DNA of 64,000 nt from Aliiroseovarius sp. S1339 (GTDB taxonomy: Bacteria > Pseudomonadota > Alphaproteobacteria > Rhodobacterales > Rhodobacteraceae). Made by a program: the position numbers and the translations under genes. The stretch's first letter is position 1. Every line of letters starts with the position of its first letter. Below are positions 45,407 through 54,151 of this stretch, piece after piece. The notes under the pieces are model-generated. The model was not told where the DNA came from, searched no databases, and saw nothing but the letters and a program-made list of their open reading frames with translations. The DNA lies in assembly GCF_023195695.1 (NCBI RefSeq), contig NZ_JALPQG010000001.1, positions 434,001-498,000 on the forward strand, in the 5' to 3' direction.

Positions 45407-46567
45407 TTAAAGCGGGTCGATATCGCCTTGCGCGCGGCCTGCATGGAAATCGGCCTCCCACTCAGCGAATCTTTGAGTCGCAATCGCGTCGCGCATACTC
45501 TGCATGATGTCTTGGAAATAATGCAGATTGTGCCATGTCAGCAGCATGCCTGAGATCATTTCCTGAGCGCGAAAAACGTGATGCAGATAGGCGCGGGAAT
45601 AGTTGCGGCAGGCTGGGCAGCCACAGTTTTCATCCAACGGGCGCGGGTCATCTTGGTGACGCGCATTCTTGATGTTCAAAACTCCGTGACGGGTGAACAC
45701 TTGCCCCGTCCGACCAGATCGAGACGGCAGCACGCAATCCATCATGTCGATGCCGCGTTTGACCGCGCCAACGATGTCGTCGGGCTTGCCGACACCCATC
45801 AAATAACGCGGCTTGTCGTCGGGCAGGAAATCGGGCGCATAATCGAGGCAGTCAAACATCGCCGCCTGCCCTTCGCCCACGGCCAGCCCGCCAACCGCGT
45901 AGCCGTCAAAGCCGATCTTTTTCAGCGCCTCGGCGCTTTCTTCTCGGAAATCGCGTTCCAGCCCGCCTTGCATAATGCCAAACAAGGCGTGGCCGGGCCG
46001 ATCCCCGAACGCGTCGCGCGACCGTGCCGCCCAGCGCATCGACAGGCGCATGCTTTCGGCGATCCGGTCGCGATCTGCTGGCAAAGCGGGGCATTCGTCG
46101 AAACACATCACGATATCGGACCCCAGAAGCTTTTGAATCTCCATCGACCGTTCCGGCGTCAGCTCGTGTTTCGAGCCATCAATGTGGGATTTGAAGGTCA
46201 CGCCCGTTTCGGTCATCTTGCGAAGGTCGGCAAGGCTCATCACCTGAAACCCGCCGCTGTCGGTTAGAATCGGTTTGTCCCAATTCATAAACTTGTGCAG
46301 CCCGCCCAGACGATCGATCCGTTCTGCCGTCGGGCGCAGCATAAGGTGATAGGTGTTGCCAAGCAGAATGTCGGCCCCTGTCGCCGCCACACTTTCCGGC
46401 ATCATCGCTTTTACGGTGGCCGCGGTTCCAACGGGCATAAAGGCAGGCGTGCGGATCTGGCCGCGCGGCGTGTCGATCACACCGGAGCGGGCCTTGCCGT
46501 CTGTGGCATTCAGGGAAAACGAAACGCGGTTTGGGCTTTGGGCTTGCATGCGGCTGATTTGGCCCAT
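45407..46567 (-). CDS. tgt: tRNA-guanine transglycosylase (queuine)
   Basis: 386 residues. Exchanges guanine 34 for preQ1 in GUN-anticodon tRNAs (Asp, Asn, His, Tyr). [10 protein letters not shown] (Asp general base region), [22 protein letters not shown] (nucleophile Asp) and the zinc set [16 protein letters not shown] are all present. Start: ATG 46567 or ATG 46549 ([11 protein letters not shown]); neither has a good ribosome site, and homologues begin near the latter. A small ORF starts 73 bases upstream on the same strand. Confidence 0.95.
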   Translation of the reverse strand: MGQISRMQAQSPNRVSFSLNATDGKARSGVIDTPRGQIRTPAFMPVGTAATVKAMMPESVAATGADILLGNTYHLMLRPTAERIDRLGGLHKFMNWDKPILTDSGGFQVMSLADLRKMTETGVTFKSHIDGSKHELTPERSMEIQKLLGSDIVMCFDECPALPADRDRIAESMRLSMRWAARSRDAFGDRPGHALFGIMQGGLERDFREESAEALKKIGFDGYAVGGLAVGEGQAAMFDCLDYAPDFLPDDKPRYLMGVGKPDDIVGAVKRGIDMMDCVLPSRSGRTGQVFTRHGVLNIKNARHQDDPRPLDENCGCPACRNYSRAYLHHVFRAQEMISGMLLTWHNLHYFQDIMQSMRDAIATQRFAEWEADFHAGRAQGDIDPL

Positions 46568-46640
46568 GCAGACCCGATTGCCAAGGGTTTTTTGACGTCA
46601 GGTGATCAGCGCCGCCGCGATCTGCTGGTCAACTGGCCCT

Positions 46641-46865
46641 TCAGCGGTCATCGTCGCGGTTGATCTTGACGGACCCCAAATTGGCAGCATTCACCCGTTC
46701 AGACAACCTCTCCAGCTTGCGGCTGGTCAGCATCAGCTCGGTCAGCGTCGTGTTGTCCACCCGGTTGGCCAACGCATAGGCAACGTCCTGCACCATCCGC
46801 GCGGCCTGATCCAGCTGCTCGGCACATGTTATAGTTTTGGTGTCACCGTTTTTCGTCGAAATCAC
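46641..46865 (-). CDS. Small soluble protein upstream of tgt
   Basis: 74 residues from GTG 46865, with GAGGAG 8 bases before it. The protein is alpha-helical and polar (QLDQAARMVQDVAYALANR, LTELMLTSRKLERLSERV), with no signal peptide or metal motif. I do not recognise the family. The good ribosome site and location in line with tgt support a real gene, though the size leaves some doubt. Confidence 0.55.
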   Translation of the reverse strand: MISTKNGDTKTITCAEQLDQAARMVQDVAYALANRVDNTTLTELMLTSRKLERLSERVNAANLGSVKINRDDDR

Positions 46866-47187
46866 CGTTCTGGCTCCTCGTGCTGCCCCGACTCTTTAAG
46901 AAGAGCGCTTCCAGTGGAAAATTGAAGGCGAACACGTCTATTTTATGGCGAATTATAGGCGATTGCGCATCATGTGGCTGTGATTTCCAACACAATGCAC
47001 CGGATTTACCTAGTTTTGGATCAAATCAGGAAACAGGCAACTGTTCAATTTTCGGGCCAGCGACCCACTTGCCCACGACCAAGTTGGGGCAGAAGCTGCA
47101 CCGCAACATCTGCGTTCTTCCGGTCTGGCTCTGGACCTTACCCGCCGCAATCCTTATATGTTCAGTCAGGATTAGGACGATGGCAAA
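46866..47187. other. Gap of 322 bases, no supported gene
   Basis: Between the small ORF upstream of tgt (minus) and the sufT-like gene (plus). Lower GC than its surroundings in 46920-47060. It must hold promoters for both directions. Two overlapping plus-strand open frames have no ribosome site or family features, so I reject them. Confidence 0.6.
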
Positions 47188-47553
47188 ATGACAATGAACA
47201 CAACCGACAAGCTTGAAGGTGAACCACTGATCAAGCCCTCTACCGTTGACCACCCGCTATATGACAGCGTGGTCGAAGCCTGCCGCACGGTCTATGACCC
47301 GGAAATTCCGGTCAATATCTATGACTTGGGGCTGGTCTATACGGTTGAGATCAATAAAGAAAACGAAGTTGATCTGATCATGACACTGACCGCACCCGGC
47401 TGCCCTGTGGCAGGCGAAATGCCCGGCTGGCTGGTCGAGGCGATCGAGCCCGTCGCGGGTGTCAAGCAGGTGAACGTCGAAATGACATGGGATCCGCCTT
47501 GGGGGATGGAGATGATGTCAGACGAAGCGCGTCTTGAACTGGGGTTCATGTAA
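47188..47553 (+). CDS. SufT/PaaD-like iron-sulfur assembly protein (DUF59)
   Basis: 121 residues with the MIP18 family signature: TVYDPEIPVNIYDLGLVYTV, then LTAPGCPVAGEMPG (conserved Cys) and EMTWDPPWGMEMMS. Members help Fe-S cluster delivery. The protein is the size of the SUF-associated DUF59 form rather than the PaaD form, and the following IscA-type gene fits that role. A suf operon is not in the window. Confidence 0.9.
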   Translation: MTMNTTDKLEGEPLIKPSTVDHPLYDSVVEACRTVYDPEIPVNIYDLGLVYTVEINKENEVDLIMTLTAPGCPVAGEMPGWLVEAIEPVAGVKQVNVEMTWDPPWGMEMMSDEARLELGFM

Positions 47554-47620
47554 CCCCAGATGCACCCTGCCCTTGAGCAAACCGACCTGACGGCTTAGCC
47601 TTGGGATGAAGGAGAATTCG

Positions 47621-47995
47621 ATGTTTGGCATACCCGGCAAATCGCCGATCACCATGACGACGGCCGCCGAGGCCCAGATCGCTAAGCTTATGGCGTCGGG
47701 CGGGCACAAAGGCTTGCGCATTGGTGTCAAGAAAGGCGGCTGTGCGGGCATGGAATACACCATGGATTATGTCGATGATGTCGACACCCACGACGAGGTG
47801 GTCGAACAGGGCAATGCCCGCGTAATGATCGCGCCAATGGCGCAGATGTTCTTGTTCGGGACCGAAATCGACTATGAAATCTCGCTTCTGGAAGCCGGGT
47901 TCAAGTTCCGCAATCCGAATGTCAGCGAAGCCTGCGGGTGCGGCGAATCGATTAAATTCGATGATGCGCTCAGCGCGGACACATCACGGGCCTGA
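47621..47995 (+). CDS. A-type iron-sulfur cluster carrier (IscA/SufA/ErpA)
   Basis: 124 residues with the three conserved cysteines of HesB/IscA proteins: KKGGCAGMEY and the C-terminal ACGCGES. AAGGAG precedes ATG 47621 at 7 bases, which decides the start against an upstream in-frame codon. It follows the DUF59 gene by 67 bases and overlaps the tfoX-type start by one base (TGATG). Confidence 0.94.
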   Translation: MFGIPGKSPITMTTAAEAQIAKLMASGGHKGLRIGVKKGGCAGMEYTMDYVDDVDTHDEVVEQGNARVMIAPMAQMFLFGTEIDYEISLLEAGFKFRNPNVSEACGCGESIKFDDALSADTSRA

Positions 47996-48306
47996 TGTCG
48001 GTCACCGATTCAGATATCGCCTTTGTCAAAGAGCTGCTTGAAGGGCTTGGCCCCCTGACCCACCGCAAAATGATGGGCGGCGCGACATTCTATTTTGACG
48101 GTCAGGTCTTCGCGATCCTGTCCAGCAGCGGCGATATCTATTTGAAGGCCAAAGGTCCCTTCGCCGAGGCGCTTGAGGCCGAGGGCAGTCGCATTTTCGG
48201 TATGGATGGCAAAACCATGGGATATTGGACCCTGCCGGACGCCGCATTGGACGACCCGGAACTGGCCTGCGCATGGGCGCGCCGCGCGCTGGACGCGCTG
48301 GCTTAG
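47995..48306 (+). CDS. TfoX N-terminal domain protein
   Basis: 103 residues, only the N-terminal TfoX/Sxy domain (LEGLGPLTHRKMMGGATFYFDGQVFAI and DIYLKAKG). In gamma-proteobacteria TfoX regulates competence; short single-domain forms in alphaproteobacteria have no proven function. The ATG overlaps the IscA stop. Its stop overlaps the stop of the convergent oxygenase gene by four bases. Confidence 0.88.
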   Translation: MSVTDSDIAFVKELLEGLGPLTHRKMMGGATFYFDGQVFAILSSSGDIYLKAKGPFAEALEAEGSRIFGMDGKTMGYWTLPDAALDDPELACAWARRALDALA

Positions 48307-49232
48307 GCTTTGGTTGCCGCCTTGAGGTGCAGATAGGTCTCGTCGAACCGTTTCTTCATGTGGTCCCCAGCCAGAATGGTCTGGCCCGAACCAACCGGCG
48401 CAACGTTGGTGTCATGGTTCGGATTGAAAAACATCGGAACCGAAATACGCTCGGCACTTGACCCGACCACCCTGTGCATCGTGGCCTTCACCCAACCGCC
48501 GGTCCACATCTCCAGCATCTCACCGAAATTGACCACGAATTCGCCGAGCGGGGCGTCAACAGGCAGCCATTTTCCGTCCGCCGCCAACACCTCAAGACCG
48601 GCAACACCGTCGGTTGCCAGAAGGGTCAGGCAACCATAGTCGGTGTGCGGGGCAATGCCGAAATCCTTAGCCCCTGCCCAATCCGGGCGCGGCGGATAGT
48701 AATTACCGCGCAGCAGTGCCATAGGGCGGGTAAAGGCGTCGTCAAAGAAAGTCTCATCCTCGCCGATGGCAACTGAAATACCGCGCAGCAGCTCCATCAA
48801 GACTTTCAGCGCTTGGGCATAGTAGTCCTGAATTTCCTGCCGAAACCCCGGCAGATCGGGCCACAGATTGTCGCCATAAACTGAAAGCCCCTCGGCCCGC
48901 AGCGGGTCATCGTCGGCCAGTTCAAACCCGCAATCAAAGACCTGCTTGAAATCGGGGTTGGCTTTGGGATCGACTTGCTCGGATCCCGACCCGCCCCATC
49001 CGCGATTTGCACCGGTCCGCGCCATATCGACGGCCCACTTTTCCGCGTCCGGCAATTGAAAAAACCGCCGATAGGTGTCCAGCACTCTGACCATCTCCTT
49101 CTCGGAAATGCCCGTATTATGGACGGTCAGAAACCCGACCTCCTCGACTGCGTATTTCAGCTCGGCCATTGTTTCGGGATCACCAATGGCGGTTTTTGCG
49201 GCATCCAGTCGTGGTATAAGTGTGGGGATCAT
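48303..49232 (-). CDS. Isopenicillin N synthase-like 2-oxoglutarate/Fe(II) dioxygenase
   Basis: 309 residues from ATG 49232, preceded by GAGGGAAG. The Fe(II) site HxD...H is seen in GIAPHTDYGCLTLL and ATMHRVVGSS; the 2-oxoglutarate-binding Arg-x-Ser lies in AERISVPMFF. The N-terminal DIOX_N domain includes VGFLTVHNTGIS. The substrate is unknown. Proteins like this in Rhodobacterales are near-universal, hinting at a general metabolite role. No terminator separates its end from the convergent tfoX gene. Confidence 0.9.
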   Translation of the reverse strand: MIPTLIPRLDAAKTAIGDPETMAELKYAVEEVGFLTVHNTGISEKEMVRVLDTYRRFFQLPDAEKWAVDMARTGANRGWGGSGSEQVDPKANPDFKQVFDCGFELADDDPLRAEGLSVYGDNLWPDLPGFRQEIQDYYAQALKVLMELLRGISVAIGEDETFFDDAFTRPMALLRGNYYPPRPDWAGAKDFGIAPHTDYGCLTLLATDGVAGLEVLAADGKWLPVDAPLGEFVVNFGEMLEMWTGGWVKATMHRVVGSSAERISVPMFFNPNHDTNVAPVGSGQTILAGDHMKKRFDETYLHLKAATKA

Positions 49233-49362
49233 CTGACTTCCCTCTAGAACGACCCATTCCACTTAGACTTGTAGCGATCCATGATTGGTGCGCAAGCACT
49301 ACCAGGGCTTGACGCCCCCCGCCGCGCATCCGACAACATATCAACCAATAGGGAGAGATGTG

Positions 49363-50112
49363 ATGACGCGGCGCAAAATGGCAGCAGGCAATTGGAAGAT
49401 GAACGGGACCAGCGCAAATCTGACCGAGCTTGACGCGCTGGCGAAGGCGCACCCGACGCCGGGTTGTGACATCCTGATCTGCCCCCCAGCCACGCTGATT
49501 TCGCGTGCAGCGAACGCGACGCCCGACCAGATCGCCATCGGCGGGCAGGATTGCCATTCCAGTGAAACCGGCGCGCATACCGGCGATATTTCCGCGCAAA
49601 TGTTGGTTGATGCGGGCGCGAGTCATGTAATCCTTGGTCATTCCGAACGGCGCCAAGATTACGAAGAAAGCGACGCGGATGTGCGCAACAAGGTTGTCAC
49701 CGCTCTGACCGCCGGGTTGAAAGTTGTGGTCTGCGTCGGCGAAAGCCTTGCCGAACGCGAGGCCCGAAACACGCTGGATATCATCGGCGGGCAAATGGCG
49801 GGCTCCATCCCGGATGTGGTGACGGGCGAAAACCTTGTCGTCGCCTACGAGCCGATTTGGGCCATTGGCACGGGTAAGGTGCCGACACTGGACCAGATCG
49901 GTGATGTGCATGACTTCATCCGCGCCGGTCTGGAACGACGGTTCGGCGCGGGCGTCGGGCTTTCAACCCGCATTCTTTATGGCGGCTCGGTCAAACCATC
50001 CAATGCGGCAGACATCTTTGCGGTGTCAAACGTAGATGGCGCGTTGGTTGGCGGGGCAAGCCTGTCGGCGGCGGACTTTTCGCCGATCATCACAGCACTT
50101 GAAAACGCCTGA
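49363..50112 (+). CDS. tpiA: Triosephosphate isomerase
   Basis: 249 residues. AAGNWKMNG holds Asn10 and Lys12, VILGHSERR the electrophile His, and VAYEPIWAIGTG the catalytic Glu; YGGSVKPSNA is the phosphate-binding loop. GGGAGAG precedes ATG 49363. Glycolysis and gluconeogenesis. The gene is divergent from the oxygenase gene across 130 bases. Confidence 0.97.
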   Translation: MTRRKMAAGNWKMNGTSANLTELDALAKAHPTPGCDILICPPATLISRAANATPDQIAIGGQDCHSSETGAHTGDISAQMLVDAGASHVILGHSERRQDYEESDADVRNKVVTALTAGLKVVVCVGESLAEREARNTLDIIGGQMAGSIPDVVTGENLVVAYEPIWAIGTGKVPTLDQIGDVHDFIRAGLERRFGAGVGLSTRILYGGSVKPSNAADIFAVSNVDGALVGGASLSAADFSPIITALENA

Positions 50113-50180
50113 GCCTGCCCAATCTGCTGGGTGACCGCCTGGCGGCCCGGCCCTTGATTGCTAATCCCACGGAGCGTGCG

Positions 50181-51578
50181 ATGGACTATTCCGAACTAGC
50201 AGAGTGGCAAAAACGCGCAGCCGACTGGGCACGTGACTACCACGCCGGTCTGCGTGACCGCCCGGTGCGCCCCGACCTCGCGCCGGGTGACTTTCTGGCC
50301 AAGATCGAGGCCCCCGTCCCCGAAGCGCCCGAACCGATCGAGGCTATCTTTGACGACTTTACCCGACTGGTGCCCGACGCCATGACCCACTGGCAACACC
50401 CGCGTTTCTTTGCCTATTTCCCTGCCAATGCTGCGCCTGCGTCAATGCTGGCCGAGCAACTGGCCAACGCGATGTCTGCCCAAGCGATGCTGTGGCAAAC
50501 GGCCCCTGCAGCCAACGAGATGGAAGACCTTGTCATCCGGTGGCTGCGCGACGCGATGGGGCTGCCTAGCGATTTCACCGGCACAATCCATGACAGTGCG
50601 ACCACCGCAACATTTTCAGCCGTCACCACGATGCGAGAGCTGGCGTTGGGGCACGAAGGCATCACCAAGGGGCTGTCCGGCGCGCCGACGCTGCGCATCT
50701 ATGCCAGCGCGCAAACCCATTCCAGCGTGGACAAGGCGGTGCGCCTGTCGGGGATTGGGCAGGACAATCTTGTCAAAGTTCCGACCATCCCCCACCACCC
50801 AACATGGTCGATGGACCCCACCGCGCTGGATGCGATGATCCGCGCCGATCTTAAGGCGGGTATGAAGCCTGCGGGCGTGGTCTTATGCGTTGGCGGCACC
50901 TCAATCGGGGCCTGTGACGACATTGCTGCCTGCATCGACGTGGCGCGATCTCACGGCCTGACCGTGCATGTGGACGCCGCCTGGGCAGGGTCCGCCATGA
51001 TCTGCGAGGAGTTTCGAACCCTCTGGAAAGGGGTCGAGGCCGCTGACAGCATCATCTTCAATCCTCACAAATGGCTGGGCGCTCAGTTCGATTGCGCCGT
51101 GCAGTTCCTGCGCGATCCCGCTCCGCAGATCGGCGCGATGGGCTTACGCCCCGAATATCTGAAGACCCAAGGCGCGGATGAGGTTGTGAATTACAACGAA
51201 TGGACCCTGCCGCTTGGCCGTCGTTTCCGGGCGTTGAAACTATGGTTCCTGCTGCGATCCGAAGGTCTGACCGGCCTGCGTGCACGCATCCGCAACCATG
51301 TCGCATGGGCGGCGGAGGCGGCAGAGGAGATTGCCGCCCTGCCCGGCACGGACATCACCACGCCCCCGATCCTGTCGCTGTTCTCGTTCCGCTTCAAAGA
51401 TGATGCAAAAACCGCCGAACTGCTGGAACGGGTGAACCGCGACGGGCGCATCTATCTGACCCAGACCAATCACGCAGGGCAGTTCGTCATCCGCGTTGCT
51501 GTCGGGCAGTTTGCGTGCACCCGCGAAGATGTGATGATGATCCCCGACGTACTCAAAGACCTCACCCGCGACCTGTAA
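50181..51578 (+). CDS. Pyridoxal-dependent amino acid decarboxylase (group II, AADC type)
   Basis: 465 residues. FNPHKWLGAQFDC carries the PLP lysine and HVDAAWAGSAMICEEF the PLP-contacting Asp; THWQHPRFFAYFPAN is typical of aromatic-L-amino-acid decarboxylases (tryptophan/DOPA). The substrate (Trp, Tyr, Phe or Glu-like) cannot be fixed from sequence. GGAG precedes ATG 50181. It follows tpiA by 68 bases on the same strand. A tryptophanase elsewhere in the window shows tryptophan use, but no link is implied. Confidence 0.92.
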   Translation: MDYSELAEWQKRAADWARDYHAGLRDRPVRPDLAPGDFLAKIEAPVPEAPEPIEAIFDDFTRLVPDAMTHWQHPRFFAYFPANAAPASMLAEQLANAMSAQAMLWQTAPAANEMEDLVIRWLRDAMGLPSDFTGTIHDSATTATFSAVTTMRELALGHEGITKGLSGAPTLRIYASAQTHSSVDKAVRLSGIGQDNLVKVPTIPHHPTWSMDPTALDAMIRADLKAGMKPAGVVLCVGGTSIGACDDIAACIDVARSHGLTVHVDAAWAGSAMICEEFRTLWKGVEAADSIIFNPHKWLGAQFDCAVQFLRDPAPQIGAMGLRPEYLKTQGADEVVNYNEWTLPLGRRFRALKLWFLLRSEGLTGLRARIRNHVAWAAEAAEEIAALPGTDITTPPILSLFSFRFKDDAKTAELLERVNRDGRIYLTQTNHAGQFVIRVAVGQFACTREDVMMIPDVLKDLTRDL

Positions 51579-51722
51579 CAGCAAGAAATCTTTACTTTTC
51601 CGTGCCAGCGTATAAACTGGATGTGGGTCGTGCCCTGTGCGGCGGACATTAACTTTACCGCACAACGGCATGCCGGCACCCGCTTTGGTTCTTATCTATT
51701 TGATAGGCGAAAGGGGAATCCA

Positions 51723-52364
51723 ATGGAGTTCGGGAAGGACTTTACATATCACGAGTACGTCGCCGACGGCGTCGTTCACGGCTTAGGGGTAATTGCGGCC
51801 ATGATTGGTGCGGCGGCCCTGATCTACTGGTCAATGGGTGATGCACCTTTGGGTCACTTGCCCCCAATGCTGGCTTATGGGGCTGGTTTGATCGCAAGCT
51901 TCACGCTTTCTGCCGCATACAACATGACCTTGCATCGTTCAGCGCGCCAAGTGCTGCGCAAGTTCGACCACGCGGCCATCTATCTGATGATCGCGGGGAC
52001 ATATACACCAATCGCCCTGATCGGAATCGGTGGCACAAACGGCTACGCGCTGGTAGCGGCGGCATGGACGTTGGCCATTGTCGGCGTTTGTATGAAGCTG
52101 TTTTTCTTTGGGCGATTTGAACGGTTTGGGCTGATGTTGACCTTGATGCAGGGCTGGATGGCCGTTCTGATGATCGGCCCGCTGATTGCCACGTTCAGCC
52201 CTGTGGTTCTCGTGCTGCTTGTGGGTGGCGGCTTGCTGTTCACGCTGGGCATCTTCTTCCATCTGGGCGAGCATTTGCCGTTTAACCGAGCTATCTGGCA
52301 TGTCCATGTGCTGCTGGGTGCAGCCGCTCATTACGCGGCTGTTGTAATGGTTGTGGGCACCTAA
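51723..52364 (+). CDS. TrhA/hemolysin III (PAQR) family membrane protein
   Basis: 213 residues with seven hydrophobic segments. PAQR-type residues: DGVVHGLGV (His), RKFDHAAIYLMIAGTYTPIAL (Asp, His, Ser/Thr) and HVHVLLGAAAHY at the end. AAAGGGGAATCC precedes ATG 51723. In E. coli TrhA (YqfA) affects membrane lipid balance; haemolysin activity was shown in Bacillus cereus only. It follows the decarboxylase by 145 bases. Confidence 0.9.
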   Translation: MEFGKDFTYHEYVADGVVHGLGVIAAMIGAAALIYWSMGDAPLGHLPPMLAYGAGLIASFTLSAAYNMTLHRSARQVLRKFDHAAIYLMIAGTYTPIALIGIGGTNGYALVAAAWTLAIVGVCMKLFFFGRFERFGLMLTLMQGWMAVLMIGPLIATFSPVVLVLLVGGGLLFTLGIFFHLGEHLPFNRAIWHVHVLLGAAAHYAAVVMVVGT

Positions 52365-52582
52365 GGTCTGATTTAGCCGCCAAGAATGACGCGAATAGGA
52401 TAGACCTGTCGCTTTCTGCCCCACTACGCTTGTCGGCAGGAGGACGGGAATGGATCGGCTAGACTGGCTCGTTTCAATTGTTGTGCGCACAATCGGTGCG
52501 GACCGCGGGCGTGCGGCGCGTGGGCGGCCCTGAAGGGTCGTTGCCCTCACCCAAGCGCCACAACAATTTTCAGGTATTCAAT

Positions 52583-54121
52583 ATGACAACGACATCTGCC
52601 CGCCGCTCTGGCGGTCGCGCCGCCCGCCAAGCCCTTCGCGCCGCCCCCCTTGCCCAAGATGTTCGCCCCGTTCGGGCGGGGATGGAGGGGGGGACGTTCA
52701 AGCCCCTTACCCCAGCCGGCATCAATCGCATTCACCACGCCGCGCTGGACGCTTTGGAACAGATCGGTTTGGCGGACGCGCCGCCGTCAGGCATCGACAT
52801 CATGACCCGCGCGGGTGCGATCCTTGGCGACGACGGTCGCCTGCGCTTCCCGCGTGCTCTGGTTGAAGACATGCTGGCCAAAGCAGCCAAGGGCATCACC
52901 CTGTGCGGTCGCGACCCTCAGCATGACCTGACCCTCAGCGGCAAGCGCGTGCATTACGGCACCGCAGGCGCGGCGGTTCATATGGTTGATCCGCACGGGC
53001 GCGAATACCGGGAAAGCACGGTTCAGGACCTGCATGATGCTGCACGCATCGTCGATCAGCTGGACAACATCCATTTCCTTCAGCGGCCCATGGTCTGCCG
53101 GGATATTCCCGACAACCGCGAGATGGACCTGAACTCGATCTACGCCTGCACATCAGGGACAAAAAAGCATGTCGGCGTCTCGTTTTCAGAGCCTGACTTC
53201 GTAGAAGACGGGATCGAGCTTCTGCACATGATCGCGGGCGGCGAGGACGCGTGGCGCGCGCGCCCCTTCGTGTCGAACACCAACTGTTTTGTCGTGCCGC
53301 CGATGAAATTCGCCACCGAAAGCTGTCAGGTGATGGAGAAGGTCATCGCGGCTGGCATGCCCGTGTTGCTGTTGTCAGCCGGCATGGCCACAGCCACGGC
53401 GCCCCCCACGCTGGCCGGCGCGATCGTTCAGGCCGTGGCGGAATGTCTGGCGGGCGTTGTCTATGTCAATTCAATCGCACCGGGGCACCCCGCGATCTTC
53501 GGCACGTGGCCCTTCCTGGTCGATCTGCGGTCCGGGGCGATGTCGGGCGGATCGGGCGAACAGGCTTTGATGTCGGCTGGTTGCGCGCAGATGCACCAGT
53601 TCTATGGCCTGCCCGGTGGGGCGGCCGCCGGGTTCTCGGATTCAAAACTGCCGGATATGCAGGCTGGCTGGGAACAGATGTGTTCCAATGTGCTGGCCGG
53701 TCTTTCGGGTCTGAACATGGTTTACGAGGCCGCCGGCATGCACGCTTCGCTTCTGGGCTTCTGTCATGAAAGCCTGATCCTTGGCGACGACATCGTCGGG
53801 CAGGCGTTGCGCTGCGTGCGCGGGATCGAGATCACTGAGGATTCGGTCAGCATCGAAATGATGAGATCGGTCTGTCTTGGGGGGCCGGGTCATTACCTAG
53901 GGGAAGATCAGACGTTAAGCCGGATGCAGACAGATTTTGTCTATCCGACCCTCGGCGACAGGACGTCCCCGAAAGAATGGGCTGAGGTTGGCAAACCCGA
54001 TCTGATCGCTGCCGCCACCGCGCGGAAAGAGGATATTCTGGCGCAGCGGGCCAGTGCGCGCTTCGACCCGCAAGTTGACGCCGCGATCCGGGCGCGGTTC
54101 AACATCCACCTTCCGATGTAA
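52583..54121 (+). CDS. MttB superfamily methyltransferase (non-pyrrolysine)
   Basis: 512 residues of the trimethylamine methyltransferase fold (GGTFKPLTPAGINRIHHAALDALEQIG, LTLSGKRVHYGTAGAAVHM, SGGSGEQALMSAGCAQMH). No in-frame TAG is present, so it lacks pyrrolysine, unlike archaeal MttB. Related non-Pyl enzymes (for example MtgB) methylate a corrinoid protein from glycine betaine; others act on L-carnitine or proline betaine. No corrinoid protein gene is adjacent. An Arg/Ala-rich stretch precedes the domain. Start ATG 52583 (MTTTSARRSGGRA) chosen; no strong ribosome site is visible. Confidence 0.88.
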   Translation: MTTTSARRSGGRAARQALRAAPLAQDVRPVRAGMEGGTFKPLTPAGINRIHHAALDALEQIGLADAPPSGIDIMTRAGAILGDDGRLRFPRALVEDMLAKAAKGITLCGRDPQHDLTLSGKRVHYGTAGAAVHMVDPHGREYRESTVQDLHDAARIVDQLDNIHFLQRPMVCRDIPDNREMDLNSIYACTSGTKKHVGVSFSEPDFVEDGIELLHMIAGGEDAWRARPFVSNTNCFVVPPMKFATESCQVMEKVIAAGMPVLLLSAGMATATAPPTLAGAIVQAVAECLAGVVYVNSIAPGHPAIFGTWPFLVDLRSGAMSGGSGEQALMSAGCAQMHQFYGLPGGAAAGFSDSKLPDMQAGWEQMCSNVLAGLSGLNMVYEAAGMHASLLGFCHESLILGDDIVGQALRCVRGIEITEDSVSIEMMRSVCLGGPGHYLGEDQTLSRMQTDFVYPTLGDRTSPKEWAEVGKPDLIAAATARKEDILAQRASARFDPQVDAAIRARFNIHLPM

Positions 54122-54130
54122 ATCCTTAGA

Positions 54131-54151
54131 AGCGGGGCCACTGGCCTCGCT
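54131..54151. terminator. Terminator hairpin between MttB gene and ABC-F gene
   Basis: Stem AGCGGGGCC (54131-54139) / GGCCTCGCT (54143-54151) with one G-U and a short 3-base loop, directly before the convergent ABC-F stop. A TTTACC tail follows on the plus strand. Confidence 0.55.

Noticed and set aside
43222-45507. Long open frame opposite lon (about 760 codons)
   Set aside because: It lies antisense to lon in GC-rich DNA and its translation is rich in His, Phe and Arg without any family motif; a shadow of codon bias.
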